A stretch of DNA of 6,548 bases from Methanobacteriota archaeon. GTDB lineage: Archaea; Thermoplasmatota; Thermoplasmata; RBG-16-68-12. Where the stretch lies: NCBI GenBank assembly GCA_005878665.1, contig VBLR01000023.1, forward strand, positions 1 to 6,548, written 5' to 3'. Each line of letters opens with the position of its first letter. The stretch's first letter is position 1. This document shows positions 1 to 6,245 of the stretch, in pieces. A program made the translations under genes and the position numbers. The notes under the pieces are model-generated. The model was not told the origin of the DNA, made no database searches, and saw nothing but the letters and a program-made list of their open reading frames with translations.

Positions 1-2
1 GA

Positions 3-182
3 CTCGTTCGCGAGCTGAAAGACAGCCCGAAGGCGCAGGGACAGGAGCGAATCTATGTGCATGGAGAGAAGAGCTTCGCGCGCATGGAGAAGTTCCGAAA
101 GGAAGGGATCCCGCTGGACCCGAAAGTCGTCGACGGTCTCAAGAAGATCGGAACTGATCTCGGGATCGCTTGGCCAGCGTGA
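3..182 (+). CDS. C-terminal end of an LDH2/MDH2-family NAD(P)-dependent 2-hydroxyacid (malate/lactate/sulfolactate) dehydrogenase, 5' truncated
   Basis: Frame 3 is open from the left edge to a TGA at 180-182, giving 59 residues. The tail reads IYVHGEKSF, then a charged helix, then EGIPLDPKVVDGLKKIGTDLGI and the end of the protein. This order (a 'V.GE' turn, a helix with E/R residues, 'GIPL', then a last amphipathic helix ending in LGI) is the characteristic C-terminus of the LDH2/MDH2 oxidoreductase family. That family contains malate, sulfolactate, ureidoglycolate and related dehydrogenases that are unrelated in fold to classical LDH/MDH. The enzymes are cytosolic and reduce a 2-oxoacid or oxidise a 2-hydroxyacid with NAD(P). 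The active-site and cofactor regions lie outside the window, so the substrate cannot be named. Family assignment is from remembered C-terminal conservation. Confidence 0.8.
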   Translation, partial: LVRELKDSPKAQGQERIYVHGEKSFARMEKFRKEGIPLDPKVVDGLKKIGTDLGIAWPA

Positions 183-241
183 TCCGACTCCGGGTCCGCC
201 GTCCGAGACGCGGGACCTCGAATTCCTCCTTGCCGAAAGAC

Positions 242-250
242 GTATTACCT
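242..250 (+). promoter_or_regulatory. Weak candidate TATA-like element for the 294-701 gene
   Basis: GTATTACCT is one of the few A/T-richer stretches in this GC-rich gap. It would put an archaeal transcription start about 25 bases downstream, near 270, leaving a short leader that contains the GGAGG ribosome-binding site before the ATG at 294. The match to an archaeal TATA consensus is poor, so this is a positional inference. Confidence 0.25.
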
Positions 251-272
251 CTCGCACACCATGGGGCGCACA

Positions 273-281
273 GGTGGAGGA
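273..281 (+). promoter_or_regulatory. Shine-Dalgarno-like site favouring the ATG at 294
   Basis: GGTGGAGGA contains the GGAGG core (276-280), complementary to the 3' end of 16S rRNA. It lies 13 bases before the ATG at 294. It falls inside the reading frame if translation began at the in-frame ATG at 261, which argues for 294 as the true start. The spacing is slightly long. Confidence 0.45.
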
Positions 282-293
282 GTTTTCGAAACC

Positions 294-701
294 ATGCCCG
301 AAGAAGAGTTTTTAGGCGAGCTGAGCGAAAAAACGACGTCCGTGACGATTAAGGAGTTCACGCCCGACGGGGTGCTGATCTCGTATAATCTTCAGGGAAC
401 GCAGAAGGGCCAGTACGATGCGACCCACATGGAGACGGTCGATGCGCTCTTCAAGCCGGACGGCACGTACGAGTTCGAGGCTCGCGGGATCGATCAGACC
501 GACGATGGCGACATGCTCATCATCAAGGCGAAGGGCACCGGGCGACAAGTCAGCCCGACGTCGGTTCACGCCGAAGGCGAAGCCGTGTATCAGACGCTCT
601 CGGAAAAACTGAAGTGGCTGAACACCGCGAAAGGCCGGTTCGAAGGGACCTACAACACAACGACGGGCGAGTTTGTGGCCAAGGTCTTCGCCCTGAAGTA
701 G
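294..701 (+). CDS. Conserved-looking hypothetical protein, small all-beta (barrel-like) soluble protein
   Basis: The 135-residue protein is cytosolic, with no signal peptide and no membrane segment. An in-frame ATG at 261 would add 11 residues (MGRTGGGVFET), but GGAGG at 276-280 supports 294. The chain alternates short beta-strand-like stretches with Gly/Asp turns: GVLISYNL (residues 26-33), KGQYDATHMETVDALF (38-53), DGTYEFEARG (56-65), DGDMLIIKAKGTG (71-83), then AVYQTLSEKLKWLNTAKGRF (97-116) and a final strand pair, EGTYNTTTGEFVAKVFAL. The 'QT.S.KL.WLN..KG..EGTY....GE...KV' ending resembles small uncharacterised beta-barrel proteins of the DUF3224/allene-oxide-cyclase-barrel kind, but I cannot confirm a family. 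No catalytic motif is evident. It stands alone, 111 bases after the dehydrogenase stop and about 80 bases before the next gene. Confidence 0.75.
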   Translation: MPEEEFLGELSEKTTSVTIKEFTPDGVLISYNLQGTQKGQYDATHMETVDALFKPDGTYEFEARGIDQTDDGDMLIIKAKGTGRQVSPTSVHAEGEAVYQTLSEKLKWLNTAKGRFEGTYNTTTGEFVAKVFALK

Positions 702-751
702 GACACGAACTGGACCCGTCCTCGCTCCGATTCGCCGTCGAATGGAATAGT

Positions 752-763
752 GTGAGCGTTCAC
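752..763. promoter_or_regulatory. Near-palindrome GTGAGCGTTCAC, possible operator
   Basis: The 12-base element has perfect 4-base arms (GTGA/TCAC) and a centre that is symmetric except for one G-T mismatch pair. It sits in the short gap upstream of the M29-fold gene, about 20-45 bases before its possible starts. That is a plausible place for a regulator to bind, but a palindrome this short may be chance. Confidence 0.2.
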
Positions 764-782
764 GTTCGATGGCGCCTTTAAC

Positions 783-1904
783 GTGTCCTGCATGATTCGG
801 CCATCCATGGCCCGTTCGATTCATCGACAGCCGACCCCTGCGTTCGAATCGTGGATTCCTCTCGCCCGCCAGGTCGTCCGCACGTCCCTTCGCCTCGGGT
901 GGAAGGACGTGTTCACGATCTACACCTACACGCTGACAATCCCGCTCGCGGAAGCGCTGGCCCTCGAGGCACGCCGCGTCGGGAGCGATACGCATCTCAC
1001 CCTGATGACGGACGACCTCTGGTTCACATCGATGCACGAGCTGTCGACGAAGTGGCTGAGTACGGCCTCACCGGTCGAGCATGCGATCGCCGAGGCGGAG
1101 ACCGCACACATTTACCTTGGCGGTCCCGCGGATGCCCGTCGGATGCGGGACATCCCACCCGAGAAGTTCGAGGCGAACAGTTTGGGAGGCGACCGACAAC
1201 ACGAACCGCGGAGGAAACGCCGGGTCCGGGACATCGACCTGCCGATTGGGCGTCTCACTCCGGAGCGCGCCGAGACCTATGGCCTCGACTACGAGAAATG
1301 GTACAGCAGCTATCACAGAGCGCTCGCCGTGGACTTGAAAGAAATCCAGCGCGCCGGCGCTGCGTTGGCCCGCTCGCTCCGGGGGCGGAAGAACGTGCGA
1401 ATCGATTCGGCCGCGGGGACCGACTTGCGGTTCGAGACGAAGGCCATCGCGCCAATCGTGAGCGACGGAATCATCAGCGCCGAGGACATCCGCCGTGGAC
1501 TCGTACGAACGGCCTTGCCCGCGGGCCGCCTCGAGGCGGCCGTCCGTTCGGAATCGGTCAACGGGGAGGTTCGCGGGACGGACTCCATTGCCTTCGCGGG
1601 ACGCGCGATTGTCCGTCCCTGGTTCCGAATACGAGCTGGGAAGATCGTCGAATCCGGAGCTGCCGAACACGAGGATCTGCTCCATCGCATCTTAGAGGAG
1701 GCGAAGGTACGGAGTGCCCGAGTCGGCTACGTCACGGTGGGATTGAATGGTGCCGCGGAACCGTGGATGCTCGACAACAGCATTGTCAAGGACGACGTCG
1801 GAATCGGCCTTGGTCCGCATCCGCAATTGGAGCGGCGGGCGGCAGACCCGACGGTTTCGTTCTGCGAGACGATTGGGCCGGTACGATTCGAAATCGGGTC
1901 CTGA
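783..1904 (+). CDS. Peptidase M29 (aminopeptidase T/thermophilic metalloprotease) fold protein, probably lacking the metal site
   Basis: 373 residues from a GTG at 783. In-frame ATGs at 792 and 807 are equally plausible starts, and no strong ribosome-binding site decides between them. The family is suggested by an N-terminal Rossmann-like half (VFTIYTYTLTIPLAEALALEARRVGSDTHL, residues 43-72, then DDLW), the central 'RAETYGLDYEKWYSSYHRA' helix (162-180), the 'DSAAGTDLRF' strand (208-217), 'LPAGRLEAAVRSESVNGEVRGTDS' (245-268) and 'VGYVTVGLNGAAEPWMLDNSI' (314-334). These follow the order seen in M29 peptidases, which remove N-terminal residues from peptides using two metal ions. Compared with the usual motifs, LPxGE reads LPAGR249, LGE reads VGY316, the His of 'VHIALG' is G340, and the H-x-D motif is C361-E-T363. 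The protein also ends shortly after, below the usual length of about 400-410 residues. An inactive or repurposed homologue is therefore likely. It converges on the surface-protein gene 65 bases downstream. Confidence 0.75.
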   Translation: MSCMIRPSMARSIHRQPTPAFESWIPLARQVVRTSLRLGWKDVFTIYTYTLTIPLAEALALEARRVGSDTHLTLMTDDLWFTSMHELSTKWLSTASPVEHAIAEAETAHIYLGGPADARRMRDIPPEKFEANSLGGDRQHEPRRKRRVRDIDLPIGRLTPERAETYGLDYEKWYSSYHRALAVDLKEIQRAGAALARSLRGRKNVRIDSAAGTDLRFETKAIAPIVSDGIISAEDIRRGLVRTALPAGRLEAAVRSESVNGEVRGTDSIAFAGRAIVRPWFRIRAGKIVESGAAEHEDLLHRILEEAKVRSARVGYVTVGLNGAAEPWMLDNSIVKDDVGIGLGPHPQLERRAADPTVSFCETIGPVRFEIGS

Positions 1905-1969
1905 TCCCGGGCGCGATCCGCCGAGCCGCTCCATCGTCGGGCAATCTGGCGGCCGACGCAGCGGGGCGG

Positions 1970-3760
1970 TTACTTCCGAGGCCGGCTGGTGTCGGCGACG
2001 GCCTCCGGAGATTCGGGCACGGCTTCGTCCTCGTCGGAGGCCCGACCTTCATCCGTCGGTGGACGACGCCGTCGACGCACGACGACGAGGACGGCGACCA
2101 GGAAAGCGAGCCCCGAGAGGAGGATCCATGGGCCCAGGTTCGCAGGCTCCAGAATCGGCGTCCCGACAATCACCGTCTGACTGAACACGAACAGGCCGCT
2201 GCTTCCTGTTTCCCATCGCGGCGACACCGCTAGGATCGACACGACTATCGGAATCCCCGATGGTAGGAACGACGGTAGTTGGACGCCGAACGTGAACGTC
2301 CCACTTGGCGATCCCCCTTCAATCGATTCCACACCGAAACTCCCCGTTGCCGCCAAGGGTCCCGACGCCGCGTCGGGCTCTGGGACGGTACTCAGTCCGA
2401 GGGAGGCGGTCCAGGGACCCGCGAGACTCGGAAAGCTGCCGATGATCGAGAGGCGTCGGCCATCCGGTGACGAGATCGTCGCAACGAGGTGGTTCCTCGC
2501 CATGAAGCCTTGACTGAACGATTGCCAGGCGCCCCCGATGAATCCGGCGATATCCAACCCCACCCCCTCCGAGGGAGCGACGAAGTGTACCGCGAATTCG
2601 CCCGCCGCGTCGGTCGACACCGGCTCGGCGAGGACGAGTTCCGTTCTCGTCTGCGCGTAGACGAAGAGATCTTGATGAGGAATTCCGCTGCCGTTTTGTT
2701 CGAGACGGAACCGAAGGTTCGCGGTCTCGCCCGGAGCGAAGATTTCGTCCCCGTTGAGCCAGACCACGTGCGGAACCTGGACGGCCGGAGCGGCTGGGGG
2801 CTCGAGGAATCCTTGGAATGATTGGGACAACGCGCCATACGTCGCGTTCCCGACGAAATCGTGCGAAACCGAAGCATTGAGTGGCAGTTCGAAACGAGCC
2901 GAGCCCGAGGCATCCGTCGTTCCGTTCAGCGTCGCGTAGCCCGGGAAGGAGGAGGTGCGGATCGATACGCTTGCATTCCCGAGGGGGACGCCAGCGGTGG
3001 ATGCGACATACACGATCAGGGTGGCGTTAGAGGGGGCGGAACTGACCGTGCGATACCAAACGAGCAAGGCGTTCGGAACGGGGACGTAGACCGTCGCTCC
3101 CAGACCGTAGCCGTTGGAACCCACCGTGACGTCAGCCCAGAGGTCGATCAGCGAGTCGTGATCGATGTTCGACGGGACGGCGTACGACGCCACGTACGTG
3201 CCGGTCGCGAGCCGCGTCAAGCTCACGCGCGTCGGCCCGGCCATTGGAGCGAAGTCTGGCGCGGAGAGGACTCGGGCCGTGAGGTTCACCGAAGGGGCAT
3301 CTCGCGGTCCATTCGAATCACCGACATCGACCTCGACCGACACGATTTCCCCGGGACGTGCCACTCCGGGCGAAGGCACGACCAGGAGTCCCGGCCGAAA
3401 TCGGTGGAACACGACGGCATGCCCGGAGTCCGGCGTCCCATCCACCGTCGCGTTGACGACGACCGCCGACGGGTGGCTCTGGAACACGAAGGCGCCCGTG
3501 AACACCCCGACGGATTGCCGGGTGAGGCTGAGCGGCGAAAGGCCAGGCAATCGATCGACATACGCTCCAATCGCCGATGGGTCCGTGAGAATCCCGCGAT
3601 CGAAAACGTACGTGGTCACATTCACGCTTTCGCCGAATTCCGCGGCCGGTCGGTCGACGAGGACCATGACATCCACGGCGTTCGTCAGGGCGCGAGCCCC
3701 AGGGCCAGCACCGATCGTTAACAGGAGAAACGCAGCCGTGACGAAGACGCCGAGCCGCAC
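1970..3760 (-). CDS. Secreted, membrane-anchored surface protein with about four tandem Ig-like/MG2-like beta-sandwich repeats
   Basis: 596 residues from a GTG at 3760. An in-frame TGA about 30 bases upstream limits the start to this region. Residues 1-24 form a signal peptide (MRLGVFVTAAFLLLTIGAG, probable cleavage after ARA). About four repeats follow, near 28-118, 125-228, 232-320 and 326-424. Each opens with a strand such as 'VVPSPGVARPGEIVSVEVDV' or 'VWLNGDEIFAPGETANLRF' and closes with a 'G.(F/Y)...F..P' strand pair (VGVFTGAFVF, TGTYVASYAVP, SGSARFELPL, AGEFAVHFVAP). A further beta-rich region spans about 425-540. Residues 544-561 form one transmembrane helix followed by RRRRR (562-566) and an acidic, proline-containing cytoplasmic tail, so most of the protein faces outside. 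Nine N-X-S/T sequons (N47, 103, 159, 245, 262, 279, 295, 305, 356) fit archaeal S-layer-type glycosylation. No enzymatic motif is seen. A structural or adhesion role is inference. It is divergent from the FAD oxidase gene. Confidence 0.85.
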   Translation of the reverse strand: MRLGVFVTAAFLLLTIGAGPGARALTNAVDVMVLVDRPAAEFGESVNVTTYVFDRGILTDPSAIGAYVDRLPGLSPLSLTRQSVGVFTGAFVFQSHPSAVVVNATVDGTPDSGHAVVFHRFRPGLLVVPSPGVARPGEIVSVEVDVGDSNGPRDAPSVNLTARVLSAPDFAPMAGPTRVSLTRLATGTYVASYAVPSNIDHDSLIDLWADVTVGSNGYGLGATVYVPVPNALLVWYRTVSSAPSNATLIVYVASTAGVPLGNASVSIRTSSFPGYATLNGTTDASGSARFELPLNASVSHDFVGNATYGALSQSFQGFLEPPAAPAVQVPHVVWLNGDEIFAPGETANLRFRLEQNGSGIPHQDLFVYAQTRTELVLAEPVSTDAAGEFAVHFVAPSEGVGLDIAGFIGGAWQSFSQGFMARNHLVATISSPDGRRLSIIGSFPSLAGPWTASLGLSTVPEPDAASGPLAATGSFGVESIEGGSPSGTFTFGVQLPSFLPSGIPIVVSILAVSPRWETGSSGLFVFSQTVIVGTPILEPANLGPWILLSGLAFLVAVLVVVRRRRRPPTDEGRASDEDEAVPESPEAVADTSRPRK

Positions 3761-3987
3761 CGGGGATCCCTGTCTCGCACGTCCTTCTCACGGACAAAAG
3801 GTTATGGTAGGTATTCGAACGTATTGCACGCCGCTAACCGATTGCCGGGTTCGGGTGGGGCATGGCGTTCCCGACCGACGCACGATGCTCTCCGATCGTT
3901 TGAATGCCGATCGCGCTCTGACAGCCGATCGATTCCATCGTCCGTGCGCAGCCATAATAAACTCCGGACGGTTCCTCGAAATCGGAC
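3761..3987. promoter_or_regulatory. Divergent intergenic region between the surface-protein and FAD-oxidase genes
   Basis: The gap contains no convincing gene. It is A/T-richer than its flanks at 3794-3827 (toward the minus-strand gene) and at 3951-3962 (toward the plus-strand gene). On the minus strand, CCATAACC at about 3800-3807 could act as a weak TATA-like element for the GTG at 3760. Three copies of CCGATCG (3892-3898, 3907-3913, 3925-3931) cluster upstream of the plus-strand TATA-like box, where a shared regulator could bind. The regulatory role is inferred from position only. Confidence 0.45.
3953..3961 (+). promoter_or_regulatory. TATA-like box of the FAD-oxidase gene, near-leaderless promoter
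   Basis: CATAATAAA stands out in GC-rich surroundings. Its centre is about 31 bases before the ATG at 3988. Archaeal transcription starts about 25 bases downstream of the TATA centre, so the mRNA would begin within a few bases of the start codon. No Shine-Dalgarno sequence is seen before that ATG, which agrees with leaderless translation. Confidence 0.6.
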
Positions 3988-5382
3988 ATGCAGCCCTGGG
4001 ACGTCACGATCGTCGGTGGCGGGATCCTCGGGACCTCGTTCGCGTACTGGCTCGCGAACCACTACGACGGCCGAATCGCCGTCCTCGAGAAGGAATCACA
4101 GGTCGCGACCCACACGTCGCGCCGGAACACCGGCGTGGTGCACCGACCGTTCTACCTCGACCCCGTCGAGCGAAAGGTCTTCGCGCGGTCGTCCCAGGTC
4201 GCGTACAGGATGTGGAAGGCGTTTGCGGCGGAACGCCGCCTGCCATGGTTGCCCGTCGGAACATTCGAGGTCGCGACCCGCGCCGATCAGTTGTCTCGCC
4301 TCGAGCGGTACCGGGACTGGGGCCTGGCCAACGGGATGGGCGAAGACGAACTCGCCCTCCTGACCGCGGAGGACGTGCGACGACTCGAGCCGAACGTCCG
4401 CTGCCACGGTGCGATCTGGTCGAAGACGGATACGGCCGTCGACTATCAGGCGTTCACGCAGTCGCTTCGGGAGGAAGCGGAACGCGCGGGCGCCAAGTTC
4501 CTCCTCGGCTCCGACGTCGAATCAATCGATGTGGCGGGAGACAACCTCGAGATCGGGCTCGCTCGTGAGGCCGCGACGGAACGGGTGTTTGTCGACCCCC
4601 GAGGGAAGATTCGCGTGAACGTCGGCCGCCGGGACGAATCTGTGCAGACCCGGTTCCTGATCAACGCGGCCGGCGGCCACTCGATCGACATCGCGCACGC
4701 GCTCGGGGTCGGCTCCGAATACACGGACCTTCATTTCCGCGGAGAATACTGGGAGGTCGGCGCGGAGTGGCATCACCTGTGCAGCCGGAACATCTACACG
4801 GTCCCGCGGCATCCGGAGCTCCCGTTCCTGGATCCGCACTGGATCGTCCGTGCGGACGGACGGCGGGAGATCGGGCCCAACGCCGTCCCGGTACCGGGCC
4901 CGTACACGTATCGCGGGCTCTTCGACGATCCCGCCGAGGCCGTGCAAAAGTTGTTTGAACGACCGATCGGGAACAAGCTCGCGGCCCTCGTCAATCCCGA
5001 GTTCATAACGCTCGCGACGGAAGAGTGGGCCTCGTCGATCTCGAAAAAGGCGATGGCGAAGCGCGTCCAAGAGTTCCTCCCTGCCCTCCGGGTGAACCAC
5101 CTGACGCGACCGGGCACCGCAGGCGTCCGCGCGCAGGTCGTCGACCGACACGGGAACTTCGTCAAGGAAGCGATCGAGATCCCCGGGCCGCGCTCGTTCC
5201 ACGTCGTGAACTACAATTCCCCCGGCGCGACCGGATCGCCCGCATACACCGCATGGATCGTGAACCTCCTCGCGAAAGCCGGACACTTGGATCACTTGAA
5301 GGTGAAGGCCGTCAAGCCGGGGGGAATCTGGGATTTCGACGCGGTCTGCGCCGCGATCGAGACGCCTAGCGAAGCTTCATGA
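3988..5382 (+). CDS. lhgO: FAD-dependent oxidoreductase, L-2-hydroxyglutarate oxidase/dehydrogenase-like (LhgO family)
   Basis: 464 residues from an ATG placed correctly for a near-leaderless mRNA. The N-terminal FAD-binding motif is DVTIVGGGILGTS (GxGxxG at residues 10-15), with the ribose-binding acidic E34 in AVLEKES. The family-specific stretches I recognise are RRNTGVVH (45-52), INAAGG (225-230), HFRGEYWEV (249-257), YTVPRHPELPFLDPHW (270-285), REIGPNAV (293-300), TRPGTAGVRAQVVD (373-386) and NYNSPGATGSPAY (408-420). The same sites are typical of E. coli LhgO, which oxidises L-2-hydroxyglutarate to 2-oxoglutarate and passes electrons to the respiratory chain. A stretch near 190-216 (ERVFVDPRGKIRVNVGRR) is longer than in E. 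coli LhgO. The fold and family are secure. The exact substrate is not, since related DAO-superfamily enzymes use glycerol-3-phosphate, malate or amino acids. It is tail-to-tail with the broken membrane gene 47 bases downstream. Confidence 0.85.
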   Translation: MQPWDVTIVGGGILGTSFAYWLANHYDGRIAVLEKESQVATHTSRRNTGVVHRPFYLDPVERKVFARSSQVAYRMWKAFAAERRLPWLPVGTFEVATRADQLSRLERYRDWGLANGMGEDELALLTAEDVRRLEPNVRCHGAIWSKTDTAVDYQAFTQSLREEAERAGAKFLLGSDVESIDVAGDNLEIGLAREAATERVFVDPRGKIRVNVGRRDESVQTRFLINAAGGHSIDIAHALGVGSEYTDLHFRGEYWEVGAEWHHLCSRNIYTVPRHPELPFLDPHWIVRADGRREIGPNAVPVPGPYTYRGLFDDPAEAVQKLFERPIGNKLAALVNPEFITLATEEWASSISKKAMAKRVQEFLPALRVNHLTRPGTAGVRAQVVDRHGNFVKEAIEIPGPRSFHVVNYNSPGATGSPAYTAWIVNLLAKAGHLDHLKVKAVKPGGIWDFDAVCAAIETPSEAS

Positions 5383-5429
5383 TCTCTGACGAACGGCGAA
5401 GCATCAATCGGGAGAATCCAAATTCGTCG

Positions 5430-5911
5430 TCAATCCCTGTCGGAACTCGATGCCGACCCCGTTTTCGGGAAAAACTTTCGCACGCCGAGGATCACAGCGA
5501 TCGCGGTAAAGATGAGGAACACGACTTGTCCTCGGTACGCTTCGTAGACCGCGGCCCAGACTACAAAACGCGACGGCAAGGTACCAAGCCCACCTCTGTC
5601 CTTCCCGAAGTCCGGTCGACCCAACGATGACCAAGGACAGGCCGATCCACACCCCTTCAACGAACCTCTCCTGTTCCGGGGCCGATTGGGGAAACGCGAG
5701 CAGCTCGCCTGCGTAGATCAGGATCCCCAAGCAATCCGCCCACGACCATCGCGAGCCACGCGTACCGCACGCATACCGCGTCGGCCTGAGACCCATCCTT
5801 CTCGCGGGGTTCTTGCGTTCCCGCTGCTGACGTCGTTGACAAACTCAATTTCCGCGGCGAGAGAACGTCGGCGGTCTCCTCAATCTTTAGGCCCGGTTCC
5901 ATCAGCTTCAT
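5430..5911 (-). pseudogene. Small four-helix membrane protein gene broken by two +1 frameshifts
   Basis: On the minus strand, three overlapping frames join into one sensible protein. Frame A begins at the ATG at 5911 (a second ATG at 5902 is possible) and runs to VRYAWLAMVVGGLLG. Removing one base from the GGGG run (CCCC on the plus strand, 5725-5728) continues into frame B as ILIYAGELLAFPQSAPEQE, FVEGVWIGLSLVIVGSTGL and GQRWAWYLAVAF. Removing one base from a TTTT run (AAAA on the plus strand, 5565-5568) continues into frame C as VVWAAVYEAYRGQVVF, LIFTAIAVILGVRKFF and a TGA at 5432-5430. Corrected, this gives 159 residues. It has about 45 hydrophilic N-terminal residues, four hydrophobic helices with short charged loops, and a hydrophilic Ser-rich tail. 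The function is unknown. The joins are clean and both errors are single-base homopolymer expansions, so sequencing or assembly error competes with true pseudogenisation. Confidence 0.75.
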
Positions 5912-5932
5912 ATCCTCGACGTGCGCCTTTGA

Positions 5933-5937
5933 GAGGT
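5933..5937 (+). promoter_or_regulatory. Shine-Dalgarno site of the coiled-coil protein gene
   Basis: GAGGT ends four bases before the ATG at 5942 and pairs with the 3' end of 16S rRNA. This supports that start. A weak A/T-richer stretch, TTCATATCC (about 5907-5914), lies where an archaeal TATA box could be, but it overlaps the 5' end of the divergent broken gene. Confidence 0.5.
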
Positions 5938-5941
5938 CGCC

Positions 5942-6175
5942 ATGATTCCCGTGCCTCCGCCGGGAGATGTCCTCCCGACACCGGAGCCGACCGGGCCCGT
6001 CCCGCGGGGCGGAGAACCCACGCCACCGTTGGTCCTCCATGCCTTCGACGAAATCGAGAACCTGAAGCGCGTCGTCGTGGAGCTCCAGAAGCGCCTCGAA
6101 GCCCTCGAGCACCGGCTCGCGGGGATGGATGCCCTGCAACAGCGGATTGCGGCCCTCGAAAACGCCGCGGCCTGA
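5942..6175 (+). CDS. Small proline-rich protein with a C-terminal coiled coil, function unknown
   Basis: 77 residues. The first 30 or so are proline- and glycine-rich and probably disordered (MIPVPPPGDVLPTPEPTG and on to PTPPL). Residues 34-75 form one continuous heptad-like helix with hydrophobic spacing (FDEIENLKRVVVELQKRLEA, then LEHRLAGMDALQQRIAALEN), ending NAAA. This predicts a dimeric or trimeric coiled coil with a flexible tail. There is no signal peptide, transmembrane helix or catalytic motif, so an oligomerisation or adaptor role is possible but unproven. The ATG is preceded by GAGGT at 4-base spacing. The VOC-fold gene starts 70 bases downstream on the same strand, so co-transcription is possible. 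I recognise no family. Confidence 0.65.
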   Translation: MIPVPPPGDVLPTPEPTGPVPRGGEPTPPLVLHAFDEIENLKRVVVELQKRLEALEHRLAGMDALQQRIAALENAAA

Positions 6176-6245
6176 ATCCGATCCCGAACCGAGAGCTCGG
6201 CCCGGGCCGCCACATGACGGTAGCAACTAGATACGACCGTCCGGG

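Noticed and set aside
312..1037. A 241-codon minus-strand open frame opposite the 294-701 gene and the start of the M29-fold gene.
   Set aside because: It is Arg-rich without recognisable motifs. The plus strand carries better-supported genes over the same span.
1885..1969. A possible frameshift at the end of the M29-fold gene, since the protein ends early and another frame continues with VLIPGAIRR.
   Set aside because: The alternative frame runs far into the opposite-strand gene without stopping near a plausible C-terminus, so a single indel does not restore a convincing tail. The early stop may simply be real.
851..2233. A 460-codon plus-strand open frame overlapping the M29-fold gene and the end of the surface-protein gene.
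   Set aside because: Its product is low-complexity and rich in Arg, Gly and Pro with no domain. It overlaps two genes with clear protein signatures, and long stop-free shadow frames are expected in GC-rich DNA.
3165..4568. A 467-codon plus-strand open frame spanning the surface-protein gene, the divergent gap and the FAD-oxidase start.
   Set aside because: It is antisense to one recognisable protein and out of frame with another, with an Arg/Thr/Pro-rich product lacking motifs. It is a composition shadow.
4522..5295. A 257-codon minus-strand open frame inside the FAD-oxidase gene.
   Set aside because: It is antisense to highly conserved LhgO motifs and its product is Arg/Val/Asp-rich shadow sequence.
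5383..5429. A search for a terminator hairpin or poly-T tract between the two convergent genes.
   Set aside because: No GC hairpin followed by a T run and no strong poly-T tract is visible on either strand.
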